Notes: generated by a model not told the origin, from the letters alone. A stretch of 64,000 bases of DNA from Yinghuangia seranimata (GCF_029953285.1 NZ_JASAOI010000056.1:55939-119938), one strand, 5' to 3'; shown: positions 37,040 to 46,904, numbered from the stretch's first letter. Numbers and translations: made by a program.

Positions 37040-38218
37040 GTGTCGCTACCACCCCTGGTCGAGCCGGCTGCCGAGCTCACCGTCGACGAGGTCCGCCGGT
37101 ATTCGCGCCACCTGATCATCCCGGACTTCGGGATGAGCGGGCAGAAGCGCCTGAAGAACGCCAAGGTCCTCTGTGTGGGCGCCGGCGGCCTCGGTTCGCC
37201 GGCACTGCTGTACCTGGCCGCGGCCGGCGTCGGCACGCTCGGCATCGTCGAGTTCGACACCGTCGACGAGTCGAACCTGCAGCGCCAGATCATCCACGGC
37301 CAGTCGGACATCGGTAAGTCCAAGGCGCAGTCCGCCAAGGAGTCCGTGCTCGAGGCGAACCCGTACGTGAACGTCGTCCTGCACGAGGAGCGCCTCGAAG
37401 CGGACAACGTGATGGAGCTGTTCGCCCAGTACGACCTGATCGTCGACGGCACCGACAACTTCGCGACCCGGTACCTCGTCAACGACGCGTGCGTGCTGCT
37501 CAACAAGCCGTACGTGTGGGGCTCGATCTACCGCTTCGACGGCCAGGCCTCGGTCTTCTGGGCCGAGCACGGCCCCTGCTACCGCTGCCTGTACCCGGAG
37601 CCCCCGCCGCCCGGCATGGTCCCGTCCTGCGCCGAGGGCGGCGTGCTCGGCGTCCTGTGCGCGTCGATCGGGTCGGTCCAGGTCAACGAGGCCATCAAGA
37701 TGCTCACCGGCATGGGCGACCCGCTGCTCGGCCGGCTGATGATCTACGACGCCCTCGAGATGACGTACCGCCAGGTCAAGGTCCGCAAGGACCCCGAGTG
37801 CGCGGTCTGCGGCAAGAACCCGACGGTCACCGAGCTCATCGACTACGAGGCCTTCTGCGGCGTCGTCTCCGAGGAGGCCCAGGAGGCCGCCGCGGGCTCG
37901 ACCATCACTCCGCGGCAGCTCAAGGAGTGGATGGACGCCGACGAGAACATCTACGTCATCGACGTCCGCGAGCCCAACGAGTACGAGATCGTCTCGATCC
38001 CGGGCGCGGTGCTGATCCCCAAGGGCGAGTTCCTGATGGGCGGCGCCCTGGAGTCCATGCCGCAGGACAAGCGCATCGTCCTGCACTGCAAGACGGGCGT
38101 CCGCTCCGCCGAGGTCCTCGCCGTCCTGAAGTCGGCCGGCTTCCAGGACGCGGTCCACGTCGGCGGCGGCGTCATCGGCTGGGTCAACCAGATCGAGCCG
38201 GAGAAGCCCGTCTACTGA
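37040..38218 (+). CDS. moeZ: Adenylyltransferase/sulfurtransferase MoeZ
   Basis: A 392-residue fusion of an E1-like adenylation domain (residues 15-260) and a C-terminal rhodanese domain (285-390). The ATP-binding loop VGAGGLGSP begins at 46, zinc Cys pairs are CYRC and CAVC, and the rhodanese active site is HCKTGVRSAE with Cys350. It activates and thiocarboxylates small sulfur carriers such as MoaD and CysO-type proteins for molybdopterin and cysteine synthesis. GTG 37040 follows GGAG and matches the family start. It corresponds to moeB1 (Rv3206c). Confidence 0.94.
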   Translation: MSLPPLVEPAAELTVDEVRRYSRHLIIPDFGMSGQKRLKNAKVLCVGAGGLGSPALLYLAAAGVGTLGIVEFDTVDESNLQRQIIHGQSDIGKSKAQSAKESVLEANPYVNVVLHEERLEADNVMELFAQYDLIVDGTDNFATRYLVNDACVLLNKPYVWGSIYRFDGQASVFWAEHGPCYRCLYPEPPPPGMVPSCAEGGVLGVLCASIGSVQVNEAIKMLTGMGDPLLGRLMIYDALEMTYRQVKVRKDPECAVCGKNPTVTELIDYEAFCGVVSEEAQEAAAGSTITPRQLKEWMDADENIYVIDVREPNEYEIVSIPGAVLIPKGEFLMGGALESMPQDKRIVLHCKTGVRSAEVLAVLKSAGFQDAVHVGGGVIGWVNQIEPEKPVY

Positions 38219-38237
38219 CGGCCCCGCTGAAGTGTTT

Positions 38238-38273
38238 CCGGGCCCTCCCCGTCCTGTGACGGGGAGGGCCCGG
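38238..38273 (+). terminator. Terminator after moeZ
   Basis: A 16-bp stem: CCGGGCCCTCCCCGTC (38238-38253) and GACGGGGAGGGCCCGG (38258-38273), with a 4-nt loop. Confidence 0.85.
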
Positions 38274-38399
38274 TCGCGTTTCGGAAGGGTTTTGTGCAGG
38301 CCTGCGGGGGTCTCGAAAAACCCGATGGATGGCGTCGGTTCCGGTCGCTAGTGTGCGGGCGCCGGTCACGCGTGGTCCGGCTCGATCCTTGGGGGACTC

Positions 38400-39989
38400 T
38401 TGCGACTTCACACTTCGAGACGAGGCGCGCGCCGCGGCGTCGTGGCCGCGGCCGTGTCGGCGGCGTTCGTGGCGGGCATCGCCGGTGCGGGCCCGGCGGG
38501 GGCCGACCCGGTCGTCGTACCGGTTCCGACCGACCCGGCGTCCGCGCCCGCCTTGCCGTGCACCGCGACCGCGCCGCTGCCGCAACTGGGGCTCACCTTC
38601 ACCCTGACGCTGACCGCCCGCCTCGCGGCACCCGCGTCCGGCACCGCGGCCGCGCACTTCCGCATCACGCCGTTCGGCAAGACCGAGCCTGTGGTGGCCG
38701 AGACGACCACAGGCGGCTGGTACGGAGGCCAGTACAACGCGCAGTTCGCGCGAGACGTGCTGGAGGACGGCAAGCGCTACCAGTGGTCGGTCCGCGCCGA
38801 GCAGGCCGACGGCGTATCCGAGTGGAGCTCTCCCTGCGGGTTCCGGACCGACTTCACACCACCGCCGATGCCTGCGGTGGCGTCGACCGTCTACCCGCCC
38901 GACGGCGTCGGCCTGCCGGCGCGCACGCCCGGGGAGTTCACGTTCAGTGCGGGCGGCAGCCCCGACGTCGTGGCCTACGAATACGCCCTCAACAGCGTGA
39001 TCCCGGTCGGAGGTGCCGCGTCCGTCAAAGCGGGCGGTGCCGACCACACCGCGACAGTGACGCTCAAGCCCAACAACTGGGGCACGAACGTGCTCCGCGT
39101 GCAGGCGGTGGACCGGGCCGGCAACCGCTCGTACGAAACCGTGTACTCGTTCCAGGCGGGATCCTCCACGGGCCCGGACAAGCCCGGGGACTTCGACGGG
39201 GACGGGGTTCCCGATCTGCTGACCGTGCAGAGCGACGGCTCTCTGTCGCTGCGCGTCGGCCAGGCAGGGGGCGGATTCGCGGCTCCCGTGCCGCTGGCGG
39301 GAGTCCGGCTCCCCGACCCGGACGAACCGCTTCCGCCGCAGGAGCTGCTGCGCGGGCTCGGGGCGACCCGCGGTCCGTACCAGGACATCGTGCTCGTGCG
39401 GAACGGCGGCGTCGACGTCTATCGGGGCAACGGCCTCGGCGGAACCGACGGGGACGTCTACCAGGGGCGCCCGCAAGAGATCGGCGACCCGGTCGCCGGT
39501 GAGCACATGGTCTCCGTCGGGGACGGCGACGGTGACGGCAAGCCCGAGGTGATCCTGCAGAGCGGCGACCGTCTCTGGTATCAGGACAACATCTCTCTGT
39601 GGAGCTACGAGCCGCCCGTCCTGCTCGCGGACACCGGTTGGGCGAACCGCACGATCGCCGCTGCGGGCGACGTCACCGGTGACGGTGTCCCCGACCTGTG
39701 GGTTCGGGACACCGTGACGGGTTCGCTCGACCTCGCGCCCGGCGAGGTGGACAACCCCGCGGCATGGGCGGATTCGTCGAAGTGGGTCCAGGTCGCGGCC
39801 AAGGGCTGGACGGCCGCCGCTCGGCCGCTGCTCGTCTCCGCCGGGGACGGGAACGGCGACGGACGGCCCGACCTCTGGGCGACGAACGCGAACGGCGGGC
39901 TGCTGCTGTACCCGACGTCGGCCGACGGCACGCTCGGGGCGCCGACCCGCGTCGGCGGCGGCTGGAGCGGCGTGGTCGCGGTCGGCTGA
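38400..39989 (+). CDS. Secreted FG-GAP/VCBS repeat protein
   Basis: A 529-residue exported protein. An Arg-rich start, a hydrophobic run and AGPAGADP give a signal peptide with cleavage near residue 36. Residues 50-250 look like two Ig/fibronectin-type domains (WSVRAEQADGVSEWSS; LRVQAVDRAGNRS). From 255 to the end are FG-GAP-like repeats with calcium-binding loops DFDGDGVPD, DGDGDGKPE, DVTGDGVPD and DGNGDGRPD. The predicted fold is a beta propeller for surface or secreted binding. The start is TTG 38400 behind GGGGGA. It has no counterpart in the mycobacterial locus. Confidence 0.85.
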   Translation: MRLHTSRRGARRGVVAAAVSAAFVAGIAGAGPAGADPVVVPVPTDPASAPALPCTATAPLPQLGLTFTLTLTARLAAPASGTAAAHFRITPFGKTEPVVAETTTGGWYGGQYNAQFARDVLEDGKRYQWSVRAEQADGVSEWSSPCGFRTDFTPPPMPAVASTVYPPDGVGLPARTPGEFTFSAGGSPDVVAYEYALNSVIPVGGAASVKAGGADHTATVTLKPNNWGTNVLRVQAVDRAGNRSYETVYSFQAGSSTGPDKPGDFDGDGVPDLLTVQSDGSLSLRVGQAGGGFAAPVPLAGVRLPDPDEPLPPQELLRGLGATRGPYQDIVLVRNGGVDVYRGNGLGGTDGDVYQGRPQEIGDPVAGEHMVSVGDGDGDGKPEVILQSGDRLWYQDNISLWSYEPPVLLADTGWANRTIAAAGDVTGDGVPDLWVRDTVTGSLDLAPGEVDNPAAWADSSKWVQVAAKGWTAAARPLLVSAGDGNGDGRPDLWATNANGGLLLYPTSADGTLGAPTRVGGGWSGVVAVG

Positions 39990-40002
39990 TCCGAGGTACG
40001 TC

Positions 40003-40040
40003 GAAGGGCCCGGCACTCCCCACGGGGTGCCGGGCCCTTC
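40003..40040. terminator. Bidirectional terminator
   Basis: GAAGGGCCCGGCAC (40003-40016) pairs with GTGCCGGGCCCTTC (40027-40040), extended by a few more pairs towards the loop. It lies between convergent genes. Confidence 0.85.
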
Positions 40041-40044
40041 CGCG

Positions 40045-42468
40045 TCAGATCGCCTGTTTGCGTTGGAGGAAGGCGAAGGCCAGCCAGCCGGGGAGCACCG
40101 GGAGCCAGAAGGTGAGGAAGCGGAAGAGGAGGACCGCGGCGGTGGCGGTTTCGATGGGGAGTTTGGCGGTGGTGGTGAGGCCGGCGATGAGGGCGGCCTC
40201 GATGGCGCCGATGCCGCCGGGGACGGGGGCGGCGGAGCCGATCGCGTTGCCGGCGAGGAAGACGACGGCGATGGCGGCGAAGCTGGTGGCGCCGCCGAAG
40301 GCGCGGACGCAGGCGTCCAGGCAGACGATGAAGGACAGGGTCAGCATCACCGTGCCGCCCAGGCCCGCGGCGAGCTTGTTGGGCGTCTGGAGGACGTCCA
40401 GGAGACGCGGCACGATGCCGGAGAACAGCGCGCCGAGCCGTTTGACGATGAAGCGCCGCAGTTGCGGCACGGCCATCACCAGCAGGGTGCCGAGGGCGAG
40501 GACGAGCAGGCCCGCGATGACCGCGCCGGACGGGGCGAAGGAGGGGGTCTGCTCGGTGCCGGCGATGTAGCCGAAGAAGACCAGCAGGCCGATGTGGAAG
40601 ACGAGGCCGCCGAGCTGCGAGACGCCGATGCTCGCGGCCGCGAGGGCCGGCGGGACGCCGGCCTTCTGCAGGTAGCGGGCGTTGAGCGCGACGCCGCTGA
40701 CGGCGGCCGGCATGACGAGCTTCACGAACGAGCCGGCCAGCTGCACGACGGTGGTGCGCCACACGGACAGCCGTTCGGGGACGAAGCCGAGCAGCATGAG
40801 CGCGGCGGCGACGTAGCTGAGCGCGGAGGCGACGAACCCGATGGCGGCCCAGCCCCAATTGGCGCTGGCGAAGATGTCGCCGAGCTTGATCTGGGTGAGC
40901 TGCGAGAGCAGGAAGTAGCCGGCGAACGCGCTCGCGAGGACGGTGACGAGGGTGCGCGGCCGGATGCGTTCGAGGCGGATCGGCTCGGCCTCGGCGCGCG
41001 GCCGCAGTTCGAGGATCTGCTCGCGGATGCGGGAGAGCAGGCCCTGCTGCTTGCGCAGCGCGGCGCGCGTGTTGCGGCTGAGCGCGACCTTCTGGAGCAG
41101 CGGCAGGGACGCGGCGACGGCGTCGACGCCGAGGCCCTGGGTGGCGGTGCGGACCGAGCGTTCCTCGCCGACGCGCAGCGCGACGGCGGTCAGCAGCTGC
41201 GCGGTGTCGATGCGCAGTGACAGGTCGCCGGACGCGATCTCGCCCGCGCGCAGGTCGATCAGCCACGGCAGGCCCTGGTCGTCGATGACGAAGCTGCCGC
41301 CGCCGAGCCGCCGGTGGGTGAGCCGGTGGGCCTGCATGAGGGCGATCTGCCGCCAGATGCCGACGAGGAGCTCGTCGGTGATCTCGTCGTCGTCGAGCGC
41401 GTCGAGGAGCCGCCCGGGGATGTGCGCGTACGCCAGCAGGGCGGCGTCGGAGCCGACCTCGGTGGTGGCGACCAGGCGCGGGGTGCGCACGCCCGCGTCG
41501 GCGGCCGCGTACGCCATCAGGGACTCCTGCTCGAGCGCGCGGCGCAGCGACAGGAAGGTCCGGCGCGCGGTCGTCACACGCAGCCGGACGCGGCGGTAGA
41601 AGCGGTAGACGGCGCCGGACGTCTGCTGGTCGCGGTCGAGGACGGTGACGTCGAGGAGCTGGTCGTCGGTCAGCCGGACGGCGTAGCGGCGCGAGTCGTC
41701 CGGCCCGTCGTCGGTGCGTACGGCGGACGCGGCGACCAGCCCGAAGCGGCCGAGCGCGGCCACCACCGCTCCGGCGGGCGGGCGCCGGTTGGGCACGCCG
41801 ACCGCGTACATCGTGGCGTAGGCGATGGTGCGGCCGAGCAGCACGCTGGTGAGCAGCGCGAGCGGCGTGGTGTAGCCGCCGACGAGGACGGTGGCGGCGT
41901 TGAGGGCGAGCAGCGTCCAGACCAGGGCCTGCCACTTGGGGCGGCGCACGAGGCCGACGGCGGTGATGTAGGCGACGATCGGCGCGAGGTAGCCGTGCAC
42001 CGGGTCGGTGAGGCCGCCGCCCTGCAACGGGCGGGTGAGCGCGGCCTCCAGCGCGTCCGGGCCGGGCCCGGTCACCCACCAGTCGAGGCCGAGCGCGGCG
42101 GCGTAGGTGAGGGCGGCGGCGATGACGCCGTCGGCGACCCGCAGGCCGTCGCGGCGCAGCAGCCGCTCGACGCCGTACGCGACCGGCACGACCAGCACGG
42201 CGACCGCGAAGACGCCGCCGGACAGGTTGAGGATCAGCCGCGGCAGGCTGGTCTGCGCGCCGCGGACGATGTCCGACTCCAGCCCCGAGGTGGTCTCCGT
42301 GGCGATGCTCGCCAAGACGAAGATCAACACGAGCGCGAGCAGGCCGAAGAGCACCCGCAGCAGGTCGCTGGAACGGTGCACGCGCGCCGGTTGCGAGGGC
42401 TCGACGACGAGGGCGCGCCCGGTGTCGGGGGCACCCACGGGAGACGTCTCCTCTTGGTCTCGAATCAC
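40045..42468 (-). CDS. Large membrane protein: lysylphosphatidylglycerol-synthase-type TM domain with kinase-like core
   Basis: An 807-residue protein. An N-terminal membrane region of several helices (about 30-220) is followed by a soluble part (240-460) that resembles an aminoglycoside-phosphotransferase or protein-kinase fold, and then by an MprF/AglD-type set of about eight helices (480-800, with LMPAAVSGVALNARYL and AAPVPGGIGAIEAALIAG). In the kinase-like part, HRRLGGGSFVIDDQGLPWLIDLRAGE stands where an HxD...N...DxD loop would be, and the catalytic Asp is absent. A lipid flippase, lipid glycosylation or lipid-modifying role is possible; none is proven. Confidence 0.8.
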   Translation of the reverse strand: MIRDQEETSPVGAPDTGRALVVEPSQPARVHRSSDLLRVLFGLLALVLIFVLASIATETTSGLESDIVRGAQTSLPRLILNLSGGVFAVAVLVVPVAYGVERLLRRDGLRVADGVIAAALTYAAALGLDWWVTGPGPDALEAALTRPLQGGGLTDPVHGYLAPIVAYITAVGLVRRPKWQALVWTLLALNAATVLVGGYTTPLALLTSVLLGRTIAYATMYAVGVPNRRPPAGAVVAALGRFGLVAASAVRTDDGPDDSRRYAVRLTDDQLLDVTVLDRDQQTSGAVYRFYRRVRLRVTTARRTFLSLRRALEQESLMAYAAADAGVRTPRLVATTEVGSDAALLAYAHIPGRLLDALDDDEITDELLVGIWRQIALMQAHRLTHRRLGGGSFVIDDQGLPWLIDLRAGEIASGDLSLRIDTAQLLTAVALRVGEERSVRTATQGLGVDAVAASLPLLQKVALSRNTRAALRKQQGLLSRIREQILELRPRAEAEPIRLERIRPRTLVTVLASAFAGYFLLSQLTQIKLGDIFASANWGWAAIGFVASALSYVAAALMLLGFVPERLSVWRTTVVQLAGSFVKLVMPAAVSGVALNARYLQKAGVPPALAAASIGVSQLGGLVFHIGLLVFFGYIAGTEQTPSFAPSGAVIAGLLVLALGTLLVMAVPQLRRFIVKRLGALFSGIVPRLLDVLQTPNKLAAGLGGTVMLTLSFIVCLDACVRAFGGATSFAAIAVVFLAGNAIGSAAPVPGGIGAIEAALIAGLTTTAKLPIETATAAVLLFRFLTFWLPVLPGWLAFAFLQRKQAI

Positions 42469-42539
42469 CAGTCACCGCCGCCTCGATGGTGGCACGGACA
42501 GGCGGGCGACGACGGATCGAAGGGGTCGCGTCTGGCACG

Positions 42540-42971
42540 ATGCGGGACGTGACTCTGCCCACGCCCGTCGCCGAACGTGTGCTCGACCTGGTCGCCCGCA
42601 TCCCCCCTGGACGGGTGATGGCGTACGGCGACATCGCCGCCTACTTCACGGACCTCGCCGACGAGGCCGCCGAGGCGGGCCCCGACGCCGGGCTCGGCGA
42701 CCCGAAGGAGCTGCGGCTGGGGCCGCGGCAGGTCGGCCGCGTCATGTCGCACTTCGGCGGCGGCGTCCCGTGGTGGCGTGTGCTGCGCGCGGACGGCACG
42801 CACGCGCCGGGTCTCGAGGTGGAGGGCGTCGCGCGCCTGCGGGCCGAGGGCACGCCGATGCGCGCGGGCGGCACCAAGGTCGACATGGCGAAGGCGCGCT
42901 GGGACGGCGTCGAGCGGGACGAGCCCGGCGGAGACGGCGCGGGCGCGGAGGACGGCGCCGACGTGTCCTAG
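42540..42971 (+). CDS. MGMT-family alkyltransferase-like protein (Trp in place of Cys)
   Basis: A 143-residue protein with the DNA-binding half of O6-alkylguanine-DNA alkyltransferase: VLDLVARIPPGRVMAYGDIA, RQVGRVMSHFGGGVPWWRVLRADG. The PCHRV active-site Cys is replaced by Trp in VPWWRV, as in alkyltransferase-like (ATL) proteins, which flag damaged bases for nucleotide excision repair instead of repairing them. The start at ATG 42540 has no clear ribosome site; GTG 42549 is an alternative. It sits just before adnA, in the same order as Rv3204. Confidence 0.88.
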   Translation: MRDVTLPTPVAERVLDLVARIPPGRVMAYGDIAAYFTDLADEAAEAGPDAGLGDPKELRLGPRQVGRVMSHFGGGVPWWRVLRADGTHAPGLEVEGVARLRAEGTPMRAGGTKVDMAKARWDGVERDEPGGDGAGAEDGADVS

Positions 42972-43289
42972 GCCGGGGGAGAGCCGGGCGCGGCGCGCTG
43001 CGGCCGGCACCGACTCGGTGGTTCGCCGGACGCGCACCGGGACGGGAGGGCACAGTGGGGGACCTGCCGTCGCGCCGCGAGGCACGGCTGTGCCCGACGT
43101 GGCGCGGGGGTCCCGTGTGATCTCATGGTGCCAGGCCGCGCCCTGCCGACCGGGGCGCGGCTCCCCCGCCTGCCGTACCGACTCGATGACCCTCTCCACT
43201 TCTCCCCGTTCCCGGCCCTGCTCCTCGTCCCCGCAACCGCCCGCCGCCCTGCCGCACCCGCACCCGGCTTCCCCGTAAGGCCCCGAGCC
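42972..43289. other. Region between the MGMT-like gene and adnA
   Basis: 318 bp. The adnA frame stays open up to ATG 43125, but the extra residues are Pro/Ala/Arg-rich and unlike the family, so they are treated as untranslated. No promoter or hairpin stands out. Confidence 0.4.
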
Positions 43290-46200
43290 ATGACGACCGC
43301 GACCTCCGCGTACCGCTTGCGGCGTACCGACGTGCGTCCGCAGGCGGTACTGACGCTCGACGAGCGTCAGCGTGCCGTCGTCGCGCACGCGGGCGGGCCG
43401 CTGCTGGTGCTCGCCGGACCCGGTACGGGAAAGACAACCACCCTGGTCGAGGCGGTCGCCGACCGGGTCGCCCGGGGGATGCTTCCCGAGGAGATCCTGG
43501 TTCTCACCTTCAGCCGGAAAGCGGCGGGGGAGCTGCGCGACCGTATCGCGACCCGGCTGCGGTCCGGCGGCGGCGCGACGGACGAGGGGACGAAATCAGC
43601 CGTACCGGAACGTCCCGGCGGCGGCGCGATGCCTACGGCGACGACGTTCCACTCGTTCTGCTACGCCCTCGTGCGGCAGTACCAGCCGGCGGAGCTGTTC
43701 ACTTACCCGCTGCGGCTGCTGTCCGGGCCCGAGCAGGACGTGTTCGTGCGCGAGCTGCTCGCCGGGCAGGCCGAGTACGGCACCGTGCGGTGGCCCACCG
43801 AGCTGCGTGCCGCCCTCGGCACCCGCGGGTTCGCCGACGAGGTCCGGGCCGTCGCGGCGCGCGCCCGCGAGCTGGGCCTGGACCCGGAGACGCTCGCCCG
43901 GTTCGCCGCCGCGAACGACCGGCGGGACTGGGCGGCCGCCGCCGAGTTCCTCGCCGAGTACCTCGACGTCCTGGACGCGCAGGGCGTCGTCGACTATGCC
44001 GAGCTGGTGCACCGCGCGGTGATACTCGCCGAGCGGCCGGAGGTCGCCGACGAGCTGCGCCGCCGCTACAAGGCGGTGTTCGTCGACGAGTACCAGGACA
44101 CCGACGCCGCGCAGGTGCGGCTGCTGCGGGCACTCGCGGGCGACGGGCGGGACCTGGTCGCGGTCGGCGACCCCGACCAGTCGATCTACGCGTTCCGGGG
44201 CGCGGACGTGAACGGCATCCTCGACTTCCGGCACCGCTTTCCCCGACGCGACGGGAACCCGGCCGAAACGATCGTGCTCCGCACGTCACGGCGCGCCGGG
44301 GCGGGGCTGCTGCGGGCGTCGCGCGAGATCGCCAAGCGGATGCCGCTGGCGCGGCTGGCGGCGGCCGACGCGATGGCCCACCGCGACCTGACCGCGGAGC
44401 TGACGGGCGAGGACGACCCGAGCCGCGTCCAGGTCTTCACCTACCCGACGCCGGGCGCCGAACTGGACAACATCGCCGACATCCTGCGCCGCGCCCACCT
44501 CGAGGACGACGTGCCGTGGGGCGAGATGGCCGTTCTCGTGCGCTCCGGCGCCCGTTCCATCCCGGCCATCCGCCGCGCCCTGTCGGTGGCGGGCGTGCCC
44601 CTCGAGATCGCCGGCGACGAACTCCCCCTGGCCGCCGAACAGGCCGTCACCCCGCTGCTGACCGCCCTACGCGTCGCCGCCGACCCCACGGCCCTCGACG
44701 AGGACACGGCACGCATGCTGCTGCTGTCCCCGATAGGAGGCCTCGACTCCGCCGACCTGCGCGTGCTGGGCCGAGCCCTGCGCGCCGAAGAACGCGCCGT
44801 CTCCGAGGCCGAGGCCCAACTCGACGAGCACAGGGCCGACGGGGCGGCCGAGGAGACGCAACGCGACGCCGGCGCGCGTGCGGCGGAGGGTGAGGGCCTA
44901 GGTCTCGCCGAGGCTCAGCCGGGGACCGCTGGGCAGGGCGCCTCCGGCATTTCCGGCGCGGGCGGGCCCGGTGCGGGCTCCGGTCCGTCCGGGGCCGGCG
45001 GCACTGCTGGTCCCGCGTTGGCGCGGGCGATTGCGCGGCCGTCTGCTGAGCTCATAAGGGATGCCCTCGCCCATCCCGAGCAGCTTGTGGCCGTCGAGGC
45101 GCAGATCGGCGCCGGGGCGTATCGGCTCGGGCGGCTGATCGGCAAGGCGCGGGCGGTGTTGGAGGACGGTGGGACGGCCGAGGCGGCGTTGTGGGAGCTG
45201 TGGCACGGGACACCGTGGCCGGCGCGGCTGGAGCGGGCGGTGTTGCGTGGCGGGGCGGCCGGGCGGAACGCGGACCGGGACCTGGACGCGGTGGTCGCGT
45301 TGTTCGAGGTCGCGGCGCGGGCCGAGGAGCGGGCCGGGCACCGGGGTGCGCTGAACTTCCTGGACGAGCTGACCGCGCAGCAGATCCCGGGCGACCGGCT
45401 GGACGACAAGGCGGTGCGCGGCGAGTCGGTGCGGTTGTTGACCGCGCACCGGTCGAAGGGCCTGCAGTGGCGGCTGGTCGTGGTGGCCGGGGTGCAGGAG
45501 GGCCTGTGGCCGGACCTGCGGCGGCGCGGCTCGCTGCTGGAGGCGGACCGGATCGGTGCGGACGGGCTCGCCGAGCCGTTGTCGCCGGGGGCGTTGCTCG
45601 CGGAGGAGCGGCGGCTGTTCTACGTGGCGGCCACGCGCGCGCGGGAGCGGCTCGTGGTGACGGCGGTGAAGTCGGCGTACGACGACGGCGACCAGCCCTC
45701 CCGCTTCCTCGACGAGGTGGGCGGCGAGGAGGCCGGCGTCGAGCGGGCCGACATCACGTCGCGGCCGCGCCGCGCGTTGTCGACGTCGGCGCTGGTGGCG
45801 GAGCTGCGGTCGGCGGCGGTCGACCCGAAGGCGTCGCGCGCGGTGCAGTTGGCGGCGGCGCGGCGGCTGGCGCGGTTGGCGTCGCTGCGGGACGAGGACG
45901 GATATCCGCTCGTGCCCGCCGCGCACCCGGAGCGCTGGTGGGGCCTGGTGGAGCCGACCGACCCGGGGGTCCCGGTGCGCGATCCGCGGGTGCCGGTGAA
46001 GCTGTCGGGCAGCGCGGTGGAGAAGGTCGACACCTGCGCGTTGAACTGGTTCCTGGGCCGTGAGGTGCGGGCCGAGTCGGCGCGTTCGGCGGCGCTCGGG
46101 TTCGGGAACGTGGTGCACGCGTTGGCGGACGAGGTCGGCACGGGTGCGACGGCGGCCGAACTGCCGGTGCTGATGGACCGGTTGGACCGGGTGTGGGACG

Positions 46201-46811
46201 CGCTGGCGTTCGACGCGCCGTGGCAGTCGGACCAGCAGAAGGAGGAGGCGCGGACGGCGCTGGAGCGCTTCCTCGCCTGGCACACGCACGAGCGGCACCG
46301 CGTGGTCGCGGCGACCGAGCACGAGTTCGAGGTGAGCCTGACCGCGGGTGAGCACCGCATCGTGATCCGGGGGTCGATGGACCGGGTCGAGCGGGGCGCG
46401 GACGGCTTGGCGTACGTTGTGGACTTCAAGACGGGCAAGGGCAAGCCGACCAAGCAGGACGTCGCCGAGCACCCGCAGCTGGCGGTGTATCAGCTGGCGG
46501 TCGAGGGCGGCGCGTTGGACGACGTGCCGGCGTTCGGCGGGGCGCGCCCGCGGTCGGGCGGGGCCGAGCTGGTGCAGCTGCGGCACCGGGCGGGTGCGGC
46601 GGCGGAGGTGGCCGCGCTGCCGCTCGTCCAGGAGCAGGGCACGCCGGTGCCGGACGAGGAGGGCCGCACGTGGGTGTCGGCGCTGCTGGCGGACGTCGCG
46701 GGCCGGATCCTCGGGGAGCGTTTCACGCCGCACACCGGATCGCACTGCGACCGCTGCGAGTTCCGCAGGTGCTGCAGTGCGCGCAGTGAGGGCCGTACGG
46801 TCGTCGAGTAG
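43290..46811 (+). CDS. adnA: AdnA-like UvrD/Rep helicase with RecB-family nuclease
   Basis: An 1173-residue motor-nuclease, one half of the actinobacterial AdnAB complex that resects DNA double-strand ends before recombination. Walker A is AGPGTGKTT (from residue 43); DEYQDTDAAQ, GDPDQSIYAFRG and LTAHRSKGLQWRLVVV are further helicase motifs. The C-terminal nuclease has DFKTGKG (near 1045) with Gln and Tyr downstream, and the Fe-S Cys cluster C-ALNWFL...CDRCEFRRCC. A Gly/Ala-rich linker of about 80 residues interrupts the middle (near 515-595). Assignment as AdnA rather than AdnB rests on this Walker sequence and its order. Unlike the mycobacterial arrangement, adnB is 3.3 kb away. Confidence 0.88.
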   Translation: MTTATSAYRLRRTDVRPQAVLTLDERQRAVVAHAGGPLLVLAGPGTGKTTTLVEAVADRVARGMLPEEILVLTFSRKAAGELRDRIATRLRSGGGATDEGTKSAVPERPGGGAMPTATTFHSFCYALVRQYQPAELFTYPLRLLSGPEQDVFVRELLAGQAEYGTVRWPTELRAALGTRGFADEVRAVAARARELGLDPETLARFAAANDRRDWAAAAEFLAEYLDVLDAQGVVDYAELVHRAVILAERPEVADELRRRYKAVFVDEYQDTDAAQVRLLRALAGDGRDLVAVGDPDQSIYAFRGADVNGILDFRHRFPRRDGNPAETIVLRTSRRAGAGLLRASREIAKRMPLARLAAADAMAHRDLTAELTGEDDPSRVQVFTYPTPGAELDNIADILRRAHLEDDVPWGEMAVLVRSGARSIPAIRRALSVAGVPLEIAGDELPLAAEQAVTPLLTALRVAADPTALDEDTARMLLLSPIGGLDSADLRVLGRALRAEERAVSEAEAQLDEHRADGAAEETQRDAGARAAEGEGLGLAEAQPGTAGQGASGISGAGGPGAGSGPSGAGGTAGPALARAIARPSAELIRDALAHPEQLVAVEAQIGAGAYRLGRLIGKARAVLEDGGTAEAALWELWHGTPWPARLERAVLRGGAAGRNADRDLDAVVALFEVAARAEERAGHRGALNFLDELTAQQIPGDRLDDKAVRGESVRLLTAHRSKGLQWRLVVVAGVQEGLWPDLRRRGSLLEADRIGADGLAEPLSPGALLAEERRLFYVAATRARERLVVTAVKSAYDDGDQPSRFLDEVGGEEAGVERADITSRPRRALSTSALVAELRSAAVDPKASRAVQLAAARRLARLASLRDEDGYPLVPAAHPERWWGLVEPTDPGVPVRDPRVPVKLSGSAVEKVDTCALNWFLGREVRAESARSAALGFGNVVHALADEVGTGATAAELPVLMDRLDRVWDALAFDAPWQSDQQKEEARTALERFLAWHTHERHRVVAATEHEFEVSLTAGEHRIVIRGSMDRVERGADGLAYVVDFKTGKGKPTKQDVAEHPQLAVYQLAVEGGALDDVPAFGGARPRSGGAELVQLRHRAGAAAEVAALPLVQEQGTPVPDEEGRTWVSALLADVAGRILGERFTPHTGSHCDRCEFRRCCSARSEGRTVVE

Positions 46812-46904
46812 CCGGCCGCCTCGCGGTCGGGCCCACGCGTTGGCCGAATCTTTGCCCTTGACATACTTGCGGCCTCGCGATCACGCAGGCCATAGGGGGA
46901 TTCC

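Noticed and set aside
43125..43289. Upstream ATG start for adnA
   Set aside because: It would add 55 Pro/Ala/Arg-rich residues not seen in helicases of this type; ATG 43290 precedes the conserved region.
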